Source: an uncultured Bacteroidota bacterium (GTDB lineage Bacteria; Bacteroidota; Bacteroidia; NS11-12g; UBA955). From it: a stretch of DNA of 39,276 nucleotides. Under the pieces are notes generated by a model, which saw only the letters and a program-made list of their open reading frames with translations, searched no databases and was not told where the DNA came from. The position numbers and the translations under genes are program-made. The stretch is taken from contig CALMKH010000226.1 of the NCBI GenBank assembly GCA_937867025.1, positions 1-39,276 on the forward strand, in the 5' to 3' direction. Below are positions 32,345 through 39,276 of the stretch, piece after piece (within the stretch, counting starts at the first letter, position 1; the number at the start of each line of letters is the position of its first letter).

Positions 32345-33178
32345 ATGACTGAGACACAGGATTTAAGACAGAGAATAGAACGTGCGTGGGATAACAGGGA
32401 ATTGTTAAAAGATGCCGATACGCAGAAAGCGGTTTTCAGCCTTGTGGAGGCTCTTGACAAGGGCCATGTGAGGGTAGCCGAACCTGCAGAGAGCGAGCCT
32501 AACGGATGGAGGGTGAATGAGTGGGTTAAGAAAGGAGTGATATTGTATTTTCCTTTAACCCAGAACAAGACCGAACATGCGGGAGTGTATGAGTTTCACG
32601 ATAAAATCCCCCTGAAGAGTGATTTTGCCGGACAGGGAGTCAGGGCTGTCATGGGTTCTGTAGTTCGATACGGCGCTTTTGTCAATAAAGGAGTGATTAT
32701 CATGCCGGGTTTTGTAAACATAGGTGCGTATGTCGACAGCGGCACCATGGTGGATGCATGGGCTACGGTTGGCAGTTGTGCGCAGATCGGCAGGAATGTG
32801 CATCTCAGCGGAGGAGTGGGTATAGGAGGCGTGCTGGAACCTGTTCAGGCGGCCCCGGTCATTATTGAGGACGATTGTTTTATAGGTTCGCGCTGCATTG
32901 TTGTTGAAGGTGCGCATATTGGCCGCGAGGCCGTGCTGGGAGCCGGCGTCACAATTACCGGATCTACAAAGATCATAGATGTTACGGGCCCCGAACCTGT
33001 TACATACAAAGGACATGTGCCTGCCCGGAGTGTGGTGATCCCGGGAAGTTATGAAAAGGAATTTCCGGCAGGTAAATATCATGTCCCCTGCGCCATGATC
33101 ATAGGTAAGAGAAAGCCAAGCACAGATCTCAAGACATCACTGAACGACGCTCTGCGTGAACATCATGTGGCGGTTTAA
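32345..33178 (+). CDS. dapD: 2,3,4,5-tetrahydropyridine-2,6-dicarboxylate N-succinyltransferase
   Basis: The 277-residue product has the DapD layout: an N-terminal helical domain (about 1-95), a left-handed parallel beta-helix of hexapeptide repeats (about 100-235) and a short C-terminal tail. MPGFVNIGAYVDSGTMVDAWATVGSC and VHLSGGVGIGGVLEP (shown here as GYVDSGTMVD-type and HLSGGVGIGGVLEP) are family signatures. It transfers succinyl from succinyl-CoA to tetrahydrodipicolinate in the lysine/meso-DAP pathway in the cytoplasm. The DAP is needed for peptidoglycan. The GT4 gene follows after 12 nt and probably shares its mRNA. Confidence 0.96.
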   Translation: MTETQDLRQRIERAWDNRELLKDADTQKAVFSLVEALDKGHVRVAEPAESEPNGWRVNEWVKKGVILYFPLTQNKTEHAGVYEFHDKIPLKSDFAGQGVRAVMGSVVRYGAFVNKGVIIMPGFVNIGAYVDSGTMVDAWATVGSCAQIGRNVHLSGGVGIGGVLEPVQAAPVIIEDDCFIGSRCIVVEGAHIGREAVLGAGVTITGSTKIIDVTGPEPVTYKGHVPARSVVIPGSYEKEFPAGKYHVPCAMIIGKRKPSTDLKTSLNDALREHHVAV

Positions 33179-33190
33179 ACACTAACCGGC

Positions 33191-34267
33191 ATGAATATTG
33201 GTTTTGATGCAAAAAGGTATTTTCATAACATGACTGGTTTGGGCAATTACAGTCGCGATCTTGTCAATACGCTTTGCAAACAGTTTCCAGACAATAAATA
33301 TTTTCTTTTTGACAAAAACCCGACAACGCTTGATTTGCCGGGAAATACAATTGCTGTAGTGCCTGTCGGCAACCGCATGTTATGGCGGACCACAGGCATG
33401 CTGAAAGACGTCAGGCGCTTCAGGCTGGATGTGTTTCACGGGTTGAGCAATGGCCTTCCATGGGGCCGGTGGCCATCATCGGTGAAAAAGGTGGTAACCA
33501 TACATGATGTGATCTTTAATGTGTTTCCTGAGCAGTATTCGCCGATTGACAGGATGATTTACACACGGAAGACCACTCATGCGGTAAAGACGGCTGATAT
33601 AATAGTAGCAACAAGCCAGGCTACAGTTGCCGATCTTGTCAGGCATTATAAGGTCGATCCCTCAAAAATAAAAGTGGTTTACCAAACCTGTGGTGTGGGG
33701 CACTGGCAGGATTACAGCCGCAGTGCGGTGGAAGAATTCAGAAGGAGGCGGCAGCTCGGGGAAAATTTCATATTGTATGTGAGCAGTTTTGAGACACGGA
33801 AAAACCATATGGCTTTGCTGAAGGCATTCGATATGCTGAATGACAGGAATGCCACGCTCGTGCTGGCAGGAAGGGAACGTGAGACCTATGCCGGCTGTGT
33901 AAAGTTTGTACGGGAAAAGGACCTGGGAAAACGCATCAAGTTCCTGACCGATATTTCCAACGCCGAGCTCCCACTGTTGTACCGGAGCGCCCAATCGTTC
34001 GTATATCCGAGCATGGTGGAAGGGTTTGGCATACCGCTTATTGAGGCAGCTTGCGCCGGTTTGCCCATGGCAACCAGCGACATTCCTGTTTTCAGGGAAA
34101 TAGCGCCTGAAGGTACCTTGTTCTTCAGGGATTCAGATGTTGCAAATATGGCAGGTGTTCTCAATGAGCTGATGAAGAAAAGCACTCAATCTTATGCCGG
34201 TCACCTGGCAAAATTTACACCTTCTCATGCGGCTTCTGAGATGATGCAAATCTATAAAGATCAATAA
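33191..34267 (+). CDS. Glycosyltransferase family 4 protein
   Basis: The 358-residue product has a GT-B fold. The N-terminal Rossmann domain starts IGFDAKRYFHNMTGLGNYSR, a pattern shared with mannosyltransferase-like GT4 enzymes. The C-terminal nucleotide-sugar domain contains FILYVSSFETRKNH and the conserved E-x7-E motif EGFGIPLIE within PSMVEGFGIPLIEAACAG. It is a retaining glycosyltransferase, probably acting at the cytoplasmic face in envelope or O-glycan polysaccharide synthesis. Donor and acceptor cannot be assigned. It lies 12 nt after dapD, a pairing without an obvious metabolic reason. Confidence 0.9.
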   Translation: MNIGFDAKRYFHNMTGLGNYSRDLVNTLCKQFPDNKYFLFDKNPTTLDLPGNTIAVVPVGNRMLWRTTGMLKDVRRFRLDVFHGLSNGLPWGRWPSSVKKVVTIHDVIFNVFPEQYSPIDRMIYTRKTTHAVKTADIIVATSQATVADLVRHYKVDPSKIKVVYQTCGVGHWQDYSRSAVEEFRRRRQLGENFILYVSSFETRKNHMALLKAFDMLNDRNATLVLAGRERETYAGCVKFVREKDLGKRIKFLTDISNAELPLLYRSAQSFVYPSMVEGFGIPLIEAACAGLPMATSDIPVFREIAPEGTLFFRDSDVANMAGVLNELMKKSTQSYAGHLAKFTPSHAASEMMQIYKDQ

Positions 34268-34315
34268 TTCAGGCCGTTTGTAAAAGTCCTTACTTTTATT
34301 CTCGCAAAAACAATG

Positions 34316-34323
34316 TATATTTG
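34316..34323 (+). promoter_or_regulatory. -7 box for the dual PPIase gene
   Basis: TATATTTG matches TAnnTTTG, 31 bp before the ATG at 34355, giving a leader of roughly 25 nt. No -33 element at the usual spacing was identified. Confidence 0.5.
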
Positions 34324-34354
34324 GCACAAAGATTGAGTTAAACAACAAGCATTT

Positions 34355-35551
34355 ATGAAAAACTTAAGGACAATTTACGCTATGTTGCTGGTCTGTGCAT
34401 TTTGCATAGGGAACGCATATATTCAGGCGCAACCAAAACCAAAAACAACACCTGCCAAAAGCAAAACCGGCACAGGAACCGGCAGTAAAACCAAAACCGG
34501 CACACCTGCAAAAAAGCCGGCAACCAAGCCAGCCGCAAAAACACCAGCAAATAATACAATGAATAATCTTGGAGATGGCCTTTATGCCAAAATGACAATC
34601 ACCAAAGGAACTGTAATCATTAAACTATTCCCGGAAAAGGCCCCGCTGACCGTATGTAATTTTGTTGGCCTGGCCGAAGGAAAAATAAAAAACACAGCAA
34701 AAGCCGAAGGAGTGCCTTACTTCGATAACCTGAAATTTCACCGCGTGATCAGCAAGGCAAACGGTGACGGGCAGGATTTTATGATACAGGGCGGAGATCC
34801 ATTAGGTAATGGCACCGGTGGCCCCGGTTATAATTTCGAGGATGAATTTGATCCTTCGCTCAGGCATGATGCTCCAGGATATCTATCCATGGCCAACTCA
34901 GGTCCGGGCACCAACGGCAGCCAGTTCTTCATAACCATTGTTCCGACATCCTGGCTGGATGATAAGCATACTATTTTCGGAAAGGTGGTGCAAGGTCAGG
35001 AGATAGTCAACGCCACTACTCAGGGCGACGGTATATTGAAAGTGGAAATAGTGCGGGTTGGCGCCAAGGCAAAAAAATATGTGGCCAACCAGGCTGAATT
35101 TGATAAAATAAGGACGGAGAAAGCGAAAGCGGGCCTGGAAAAGGCCGCGAAAGCCAAAGCCGCCGCCATGCAGGAGTTCGACAGCCTGATCAAGTATGCG
35201 TATCCGGCTGCGCTTAAAACAGGCAGCGGATTGTATTACATTGTTGAAAAGGAAGGCACAGGCGCCCAGGCCGTTCTCGGAAAAAATGTTAAAGTACATT
35301 ATTCCGGAAAACTGGCTAACGGCATGGAATTCGACAATTCGTATTCCAAGAATGCACCCCTGGCTTTCCAGGTAGGCGCTCCCAATATAATCCAGGGATG
35401 GAATGAAGGTATTGCCCTGATGAAGACCGGAGCCAAGTATAAGCTGATCATTCCATATTATCTTGGTTTTGGCGAACAGGGTTATCCAGGTATAATCCCT
35501 CCTTATGCTACCCTGGTATTTGACACGGAGCTGATGGAAGTGGCAGACTGA
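34355..35551 (+). CDS. Exported dual-domain peptidyl-prolyl isomerase (cyclophilin + FKBP)
   Basis: The 398-residue product has a signal peptide ending YIQAQ (about residue 26), then a Lys/Thr/Pro/Gly-rich low-complexity linker (about 28-66). A cyclophilin domain follows (about 72-230: FHRVI with the catalytic Arg, [20 protein letters not shown]), then an Ala/Lys-rich helix (about 245-285) and a C-terminal FKBP domain (about 292-398: [46 protein letters not shown]). Both domains look catalytically complete. It would assist folding of exported proteins in the periplasm. It has its own -7 box and terminator, so it is a single-gene unit. Confidence 0.95.
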   Translation: MKNLRTIYAMLLVCAFCIGNAYIQAQPKPKTTPAKSKTGTGTGSKTKTGTPAKKPATKPAAKTPANNTMNNLGDGLYAKMTITKGTVIIKLFPEKAPLTVCNFVGLAEGKIKNTAKAEGVPYFDNLKFHRVISKANGDGQDFMIQGGDPLGNGTGGPGYNFEDEFDPSLRHDAPGYLSMANSGPGTNGSQFFITIVPTSWLDDKHTIFGKVVQGQEIVNATTQGDGILKVEIVRVGAKAKKYVANQAEFDKIRTEKAKAGLEKAAKAKAAAMQEFDSLIKYAYPAALKTGSGLYYIVEKEGTGAQAVLGKNVKVHYSGKLANGMEFDNSYSKNAPLAFQVGAPNIIQGWNEGIALMKTGAKYKLIIPYYLGFGEQGYPGIIPPYATLVFDTELMEVAD

Positions 35552-35577
35552 TTAAGGTCTGAAATATCATTCACAGG

Positions 35578-35604
35578 AAGGCGGATGTATGTCCGCCTTT
35601 TTTA
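35578..35604 (+). terminator. Terminator after the dual PPIase gene
   Basis: AAGGCGGA (35578-35585) pairs with TCCGCCTT (35592-35599) around a 6-nt loop, followed by a T-run. It separates the gene from the convergent aminotransferase gene. Confidence 0.85.
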
Positions 35605-35684
35605 TTACCCTTGCAGATATTGTCAATCTCTTCTATTAGGCTTGCGTGACCGTGAAAAAGAAATGAATGACCGTGGAGTAGCAC

Positions 35685-36959
35685 TTAGTGCGTACCGGGA
35701 AGGCTTAGTTTCTCCAGTGCTGCTTTCAGCTTGTCAAACATCCGCGGAATATCTTCCAGGCGGCATGTACCGACACTCAGTCTATACCATTCGCTTTCCC
35801 GGTCGGAACCAAATGCCGCAAAGGGCACAAGGGCCAGTGAGGCTTCCTGGAGCAGGTACGAGGTCATGTCTTCCGTAGTTTGAATGTCCCTGCCATCAGA
35901 TGAAGTCGACCCCTTGAAGGAAAAACGTATGGTAAGGTACATGGCGGCCATCGGTGCGATGACATCCACGGGATAGCCCAGGTCCCTGAGGGTTCTGAAC
36001 CCTTCGTACAAGGTGCTCAAACGCTGGTGCAGCGCTGATTTGGCTGCCAGCAGGAACTCACGCACGGCTTTTTCATTGTTCATGTATGCGGCGGTGGCCA
36101 CCTGTTCAGCCATTGGGCTCCAGGCACCGATATGGCTCAGTATGCCTTTCATCTTGTCGATGACTGCCTGCGGACCGAACGACCATCCTACCCGTACGCC
36201 TGTTGCACAGAATGCTTTGCTGATACCATCGATATAAATGGTGTAATCCTTTAATTCAGGATAGAGGCTTACCGGGTCGTAATGCCTGGTCTCGCCATAG
36301 GTGAGTGTCCAGTATATCTGATCATATAATATGTAAAGCGGTTTTTCGCCGTTGCCCCTTTTTTTATTCTCCGCGATCACGGCTTCACAGATCCTGCTCA
36401 GCTGACCTTTGGTAAATACAGTTCCGGTAGGATTGAGGGGAGAGCATAACGCCAGCAGGCGTGCACCGGAGAAATGCGGGATCAGTTCTTCCGCAGTAGG
36501 AAGAAAATTATTCCCGACGCTCGTCTGTATACAGATATGTTCGCCTTCAATAAAGTGTGTGTAATGATTATTGTTCCACGACGGCACAGGGTATATCACT
36601 TTATCTCCCTTGTCGCACAGTGTTCTGTACACAGCGTAGATCAACGGACGCCCTCCGCCTGATATCAGGTAAGAGGCAGGATCATAGTCAAGTCCAAGGT
36701 GACCTTTAATAAAGGCTGACACGGCGGTCCTGAGTTCGGCAATGCCGTTGGCGGGGGGATAGTTGGTTTTTTTATTCCTGTAAGCTTTTATGATCTCTTC
36801 CTCCAGCTCACCCGGGATGGAAAAAATGGCAGGATCAAAATCACCGATAGTGAAATTGAAGATATTTTGTCCCTGCCGTACGCGTTCACTGATGTCATTA
36901 CCGAGCTTAATGATCTCCGAAGGTATCAGAGTTTCGGCAAGGTGCGATAGTTTGTTCAT
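35685..36959 (-). CDS. Class I/II pyridoxal-phosphate aminotransferase
   Basis: The 424-residue product is a fold-type I PLP enzyme with the Schiff-base lysine at K248 in DGISKAFCATGVRVGW. The N-terminal part has the usual substrate-binding GxxDFDPAIFSIP region and SGGGRPLIYAVYRTL, and the cofactor-binding LCSPLNPTGTVFT and YDQIYWTLTYGE. It groups with the aspartate/aromatic/methionine aminotransferases of subgroup I. The amino donor cannot be specified. It is the last gene of the tight minus-strand run odhB-acyltransferase-galE-aminotransferase, 12 nt after galE. Confidence 0.9.
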   Translation of the reverse strand: MNKLSHLAETLIPSEIIKLGNDISERVRQGQNIFNFTIGDFDPAIFSIPGELEEEIIKAYRNKKTNYPPANGIAELRTAVSAFIKGHLGLDYDPASYLISGGGRPLIYAVYRTLCDKGDKVIYPVPSWNNNHYTHFIEGEHICIQTSVGNNFLPTAEELIPHFSGARLLALCSPLNPTGTVFTKGQLSRICEAVIAENKKRGNGEKPLYILYDQIYWTLTYGETRHYDPVSLYPELKDYTIYIDGISKAFCATGVRVGWSFGPQAVIDKMKGILSHIGAWSPMAEQVATAAYMNNEKAVREFLLAAKSALHQRLSTLYEGFRTLRDLGYPVDVIAPMAAMYLTIRFSFKGSTSSDGRDIQTTEDMTSYLLQEASLALVPFAAFGSDRESEWYRLSVGTCRLEDIPRMFDKLKAALEKLSLPGTH

Positions 36960-36971
36960 ATGTTGTTGTTT

Positions 36972-37979
36972 TCACGATTGTGCTTGCAAACCTTTCTGCC
37001 AGTTCCATGAGGTGCGGACCATGTCTTCCAGGCTGAGTTCGGGCTTCCAGTTAAGAACCCTGGAAGCTTTGTCAGTGTCTGCCCAAACTTTTTCTACATC
37101 CCCGGGTCTTCTGGGCCCGATTGTGTAATTGAGCTTTACCTTGTTCACCTCCTCGAACGCGTTGATGATTTCCAGTACGGTGAAGCCATTCCCTGTGCCG
37201 ATATTGAACATTTCAAAATGATTGTCAGGATGCCTGTCGATATAATCCAGCGCCTTAACATGAGCCCTGGCAAGGTCCACTACATGTATGTAATCCCTGA
37301 CACAGGTGCCGTCCTTGGTGTTGTAATCATTGCCGAAAACAGTTAATTGGGGCCTGAGCCCTATGGCTGTCTGGGTAATGAACGGCACCAGGTTGTTGGG
37401 TACGCCAAGAGGCAATTCCCCAATGAGGGCTGACGGATGTGCCCCTATCGGATTAAAATACCTCAGGGCAACGGTGTTCAGGAACTGGCAGTCGTGCAAT
37501 ATCTCCTCGCCGATTTGTTTGGTGTTGCCATAAGGAGAATTGGCCACTTTCACTGGAGAATCTTCTGTAACCGGCGATACGTCAGGTTGTCCGTACACAG
37601 TGCATGAAGAACTGAATACCATGTTTTTTACGCCTGATGCCTTCATGGCTTTCAGCAGTGAAATCAGGCCGCCGATATTGTTATCATAATATTTCAGCGG
37701 TTCCAGAACGGATTCACCGACAGCCTTGTAAGCTGCAAAATGAATGACAGCCTCGATCTTGTGTTTTTCAATAATGTTCTTTAGTGCATCCTCGTTCCTT
37801 ACGTCATCCTCGTAAAAAGCGGTTGTTTTGCCGCTGATCTTTTGGATCCTGTCCAGCACATCCCGGTTGGTGTTTCCCAGGTTGTCGATGATGACAGGTT
37901 CATAGCCGTTGGAGATCAGTTCCACAACAGTGTGTGAACCAATATAACCAAGACCTCCGGTCACTAATATATGTTTCAT
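36972..37979 (-). CDS. galE: UDP-glucose 4-epimerase
   Basis: The 335-residue product is an extended short-chain dehydrogenase. It has NAD-binding GGLGYIGSHT at the N-terminus, the DNL motif (VIIDNLGN), catalytic SSSCTVYG and the Tyr-Lys pair in SPYGNTK. The 335-residue length and the NYNTKDGTCVRDYIHVVDLA segment are those of true GalE rather than dTDP-glucose dehydratases. It interconverts UDP-glucose and UDP-galactose in the cytoplasm for surface polysaccharides. Its ATG overlaps the stop of the upstream acyltransferase gene (TAATG), pointing to coupled translation. Confidence 0.95.
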   Translation of the reverse strand: MKHILVTGGLGYIGSHTVVELISNGYEPVIIDNLGNTNRDVLDRIQKISGKTTAFYEDDVRNEDALKNIIEKHKIEAVIHFAAYKAVGESVLEPLKYYDNNIGGLISLLKAMKASGVKNMVFSSSCTVYGQPDVSPVTEDSPVKVANSPYGNTKQIGEEILHDCQFLNTVALRYFNPIGAHPSALIGELPLGVPNNLVPFITQTAIGLRPQLTVFGNDYNTKDGTCVRDYIHVVDLARAHVKALDYIDRHPDNHFEMFNIGTGNGFTVLEIINAFEEVNKVKLNYTIGPRRPGDVEKVWADTDKASRVLNWKPELSLEDMVRTSWNWQKGLQAQS

Positions 37980-38554
37980 TATGATGTTCGTTTAACAATG
38001 CCGTCCTTCAATAAGTAAGACTGTTTACTCTCCGGGCAGATGGCAATTCCCTCCCCGTCGAATTCAAGCCTGTGGCCGTATTCACTCATCCAGCCGATCT
38101 GGCGGGCGGGGTTGCCTACTACAAGGGCAAAATCAGGAACCGTTTTGGTTACCACTGCTCCAGCCCCTATGAAAGCGTATTGCCCTATATCATGACCGCA
38201 GACGATGGTTGCATTAGCGCCGATACTGGCGCCTTTTCCCACATGGGTTTTTGCATACTGATCGCGGCGGTTGACAGCGCTTCGTGGATTTGTCACGTTG
38301 GTGAACACCATGCTTGGACCAAGAAACACATCGTCGTCGCATGTAACACCTGTGTAAATGGACACATTGTTCTGCACCTTGACATTATTGCCCAGGGTGA
38401 CACCGGGAGAAATCACCACATTCTGTCCTATGTTACATTTTTCGCCGAGTACACAATCGGGCATGATATGACTGAAATGCCAGATTTTGGTGCCGGCACC
38501 TATTTTACAACCTTCGTCAATAATTGCGCTTGGATGTGAAAAAAAATCGGGCAT
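37979..38554 (-). CDS. Left-handed beta-helix acyltransferase, WlbB/WbpD-like N-acetyltransferase
   Basis: The 191-residue product is built of hexapeptide repeats: CKIGAGTKIWHFSHIM, CNIGQNVVISPGVTLGNNVKVQNNV (here given in part as NVVISPGVTLGNNVKVQ) and VGKGASIGANATIVCG. It closes with VPDFALVVGNPARQIGWM. This pattern closely resembles the UDP-2-acetamido-3-amino-2,3-dideoxyglucuronate N-acetyltransferases of O-antigen pathways (WlbB/WbpD). By homology it acetylates an amino-sugar nucleotide for surface glycan synthesis, but the exact substrate is inferred. No other genes of that pathway are next to it. It lies 5 nt after odhB and overlaps galE by 1 nt. Confidence 0.88.
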   Translation of the reverse strand: MPDFFSHPSAIIDEGCKIGAGTKIWHFSHIMPDCVLGEKCNIGQNVVISPGVTLGNNVKVQNNVSIYTGVTCDDDVFLGPSMVFTNVTNPRSAVNRRDQYAKTHVGKGASIGANATIVCGHDIGQYAFIGAGAVVTKTVPDFALVVGNPARQIGWMSEYGHRLEFDGEGIAICPESKQSYLLKDGIVKRTS

Positions 38555-38559
38555 ATCTC

Positions 38560-39276
38560 TTATAAACCCAAGACTTTTTCAGCCGGTAATTTACCATCAA
38601 AGAGCATTTCAGGATTTTCGAGCAGTTGTTTCACCCTTACGAGGAAACTGACGCTTTCCCTGCCGTCAATGATCCTGTGATCATAACTGAGGGCCACGTA
38701 CATAATCGGTCTGACGACAACCTGTCCATTCTCCACAACAGGCCTTTCAACAATATTATGCATGCCGAGAATGGCTGATTGCGGAGGGTTGATGATCGGC
38801 GTGCTCATCATGCTGCCGAATACACCGCCATTGGTGATGGTGAATGTTCCGCCGCTCATTTCTTCAAGTGACAGCTTATTGTCCCTGGCTTTACCTGCCA
38901 GGCGTTTCACTTCTTTTTCGATTTCCGCCAGGCTCATGGCTTCAGCATTCCTTATAACGGGAACCACCAATCCGCGCGGACCTGAAACCGCTATCGAAAT
39001 ATCGCAGTAGTCATTGAACTGGATATTATCCCCGTCGATGAATGCGTTCACTGCGGGCCAGTCGAGCAGGGCGATGCAGCATGCGCGGGTAAAGAAACTC
39101 ATAAAACCAAGTCCGATCTCATGCTTTTCCTGAAAAACAGTTTTGTACTTTGTTCGAAGGTCCATGATAGGCTTCATGTTCACCTCGTTAAATGTAGTGA
39201 GCATGGCCGTATCATTTTTGGCAGCAACAAGCCTTTTGGCAACTGTTTTACGGAGGTTGCTCATCTTTTCAACGCG
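38560..39276 (-). CDS. odhB: 2-oxoglutarate dehydrogenase E2 (dihydrolipoamide succinyltransferase), C-terminal part
   Basis: About 238 residues of the C-terminal catalytic domain are visible. The frame is open to the window edge ([17 protein letters not shown]), so the N-terminal lipoyl and E1/E3-binding domains lie outside. The active-site motif is [12 protein letters not shown] (HxxxDG). Further family landmarks are [20 protein letters not shown] and [28 protein letters not shown] (shown by its core [16 protein letters not shown]). The [11 protein letters not shown] block is typical of succinyltransferase (SucB/OdhB) over acetyltransferase E2. It works in the TCA cycle in the cytoplasm. 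An odhA/sucA gene probably lies upstream, outside the window. Confidence 0.94.
   Translation of the reverse strand, partial: RVEKMSNLRKTVAKRLVAAKNDTAMLTTFNEVNMKPIMDLRTKYKTVFQEKHEIGLGFMSFFTRACCIALLDWPAVNAFIDGDNIQFNDYCDISIAVSGPRGLVVPVIRNAEAMSLAEIEKEVKRLAGKARDNKLSLEEMSGGTFTITNGGVFGSMMSTPIINPPQSAILGMHNIVERPVVENGQVVVRPIMYVALSYDHRIIDGRESVSFLVRVKQLLENPEMLFDGKLPAEKVLGL

Noticed and set aside
1-39276. Mobile element, prophage, defence island or CRISPR array
   Set aside because: No transposase, integrase, phage structural gene, Cas gene or terminal repeat was found, and gene content is conserved housekeeping and envelope functions throughout.

Overview
This window looks like ordinary chromosomal core DNA of a Bacteroidota bacterium, probably a free-living or environmental lineage. 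The evidence is consistent. Many genes are preceded by the phylum's TAnnTTTG -7 box, sometimes with a TTG/TTTG element about 18-22 bp upstream. One product carries a type IX secretion (T9SS) C-terminal sorting domain. The block rpmB-rpmG-DUF4295-ftsY-rimO is typical of the phylum. Families largely restricted to Bacteroidota (DUF4175, DUF4286, DUF4295) are present. I see no tRNA, rRNA, insertion sequence, prophage, CRISPR array, toxin-antitoxin pair or recognisable defence system.

Layout. 1-5.6 kb: the start of an unidentified secreted protein on the minus strand, diverging from a lipoprotein M1 aminopeptidase and a secreted CAP-domain protein (+). These converge on a minus-strand pair, a secreted thioredoxin-like protein and the 23S rRNA methyltransferase RlmD. 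5.7-9.7 kb: a 1108-residue membrane-anchored coiled-coil DUF4175 protein lies 1 nt upstream of tsaB. 9.8-16 kb: an OmpA/TSP3 outer-membrane protein, then the minus-strand cluster rpmB-rpmG-DUF4295-(terminator)-ftsY-rimO-bshC. 16-20 kb (minus): a T9SS beta-propeller protein with a one-heme cytochrome lipoprotein, and a NamZ-like (DUF1343) muramidase translationally overlapped with an AraC regulator. 20-26.7 kb (minus): a complete RND efflux operon, tetR-tolC-adaptor-pump.

26.8-30 kb (mostly plus): apaG, a PLP-dependent ACC deaminase/D-cysteine desulfhydrase-like enzyme (minus), DUF4286, and two tandem paralogous lipoproteins. 30-32.2 kb: a DPP-IV family peptidase (minus). 32.3-35.6 kb (+): dapD, a GT4 glycosyltransferase, and a secreted protein fusing cyclophilin and FKBP prolyl isomerase domains. 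35.7-39.3 kb (minus): a tightly packed run of odhB/sucB (partial), a left-handed beta-helix acyltransferase, galE and a class I aminotransferase.

I found no clear candidate for an entirely new system. The leads worth a second look are regulatory or architectural. They are an inverted repeat plus tandem repeat in front of the efflux-operon tetR, a palindrome plus repeats in front of the DPP-IV gene, an internal terminator between the ribosomal-protein genes and ftsY, the overlapping NamZ/AraC pair, the large DUF4175 protein, and the dual-domain PPIase. Several start codons were moved downstream because the apparent upstream start lies inside or upstream of the promoter.
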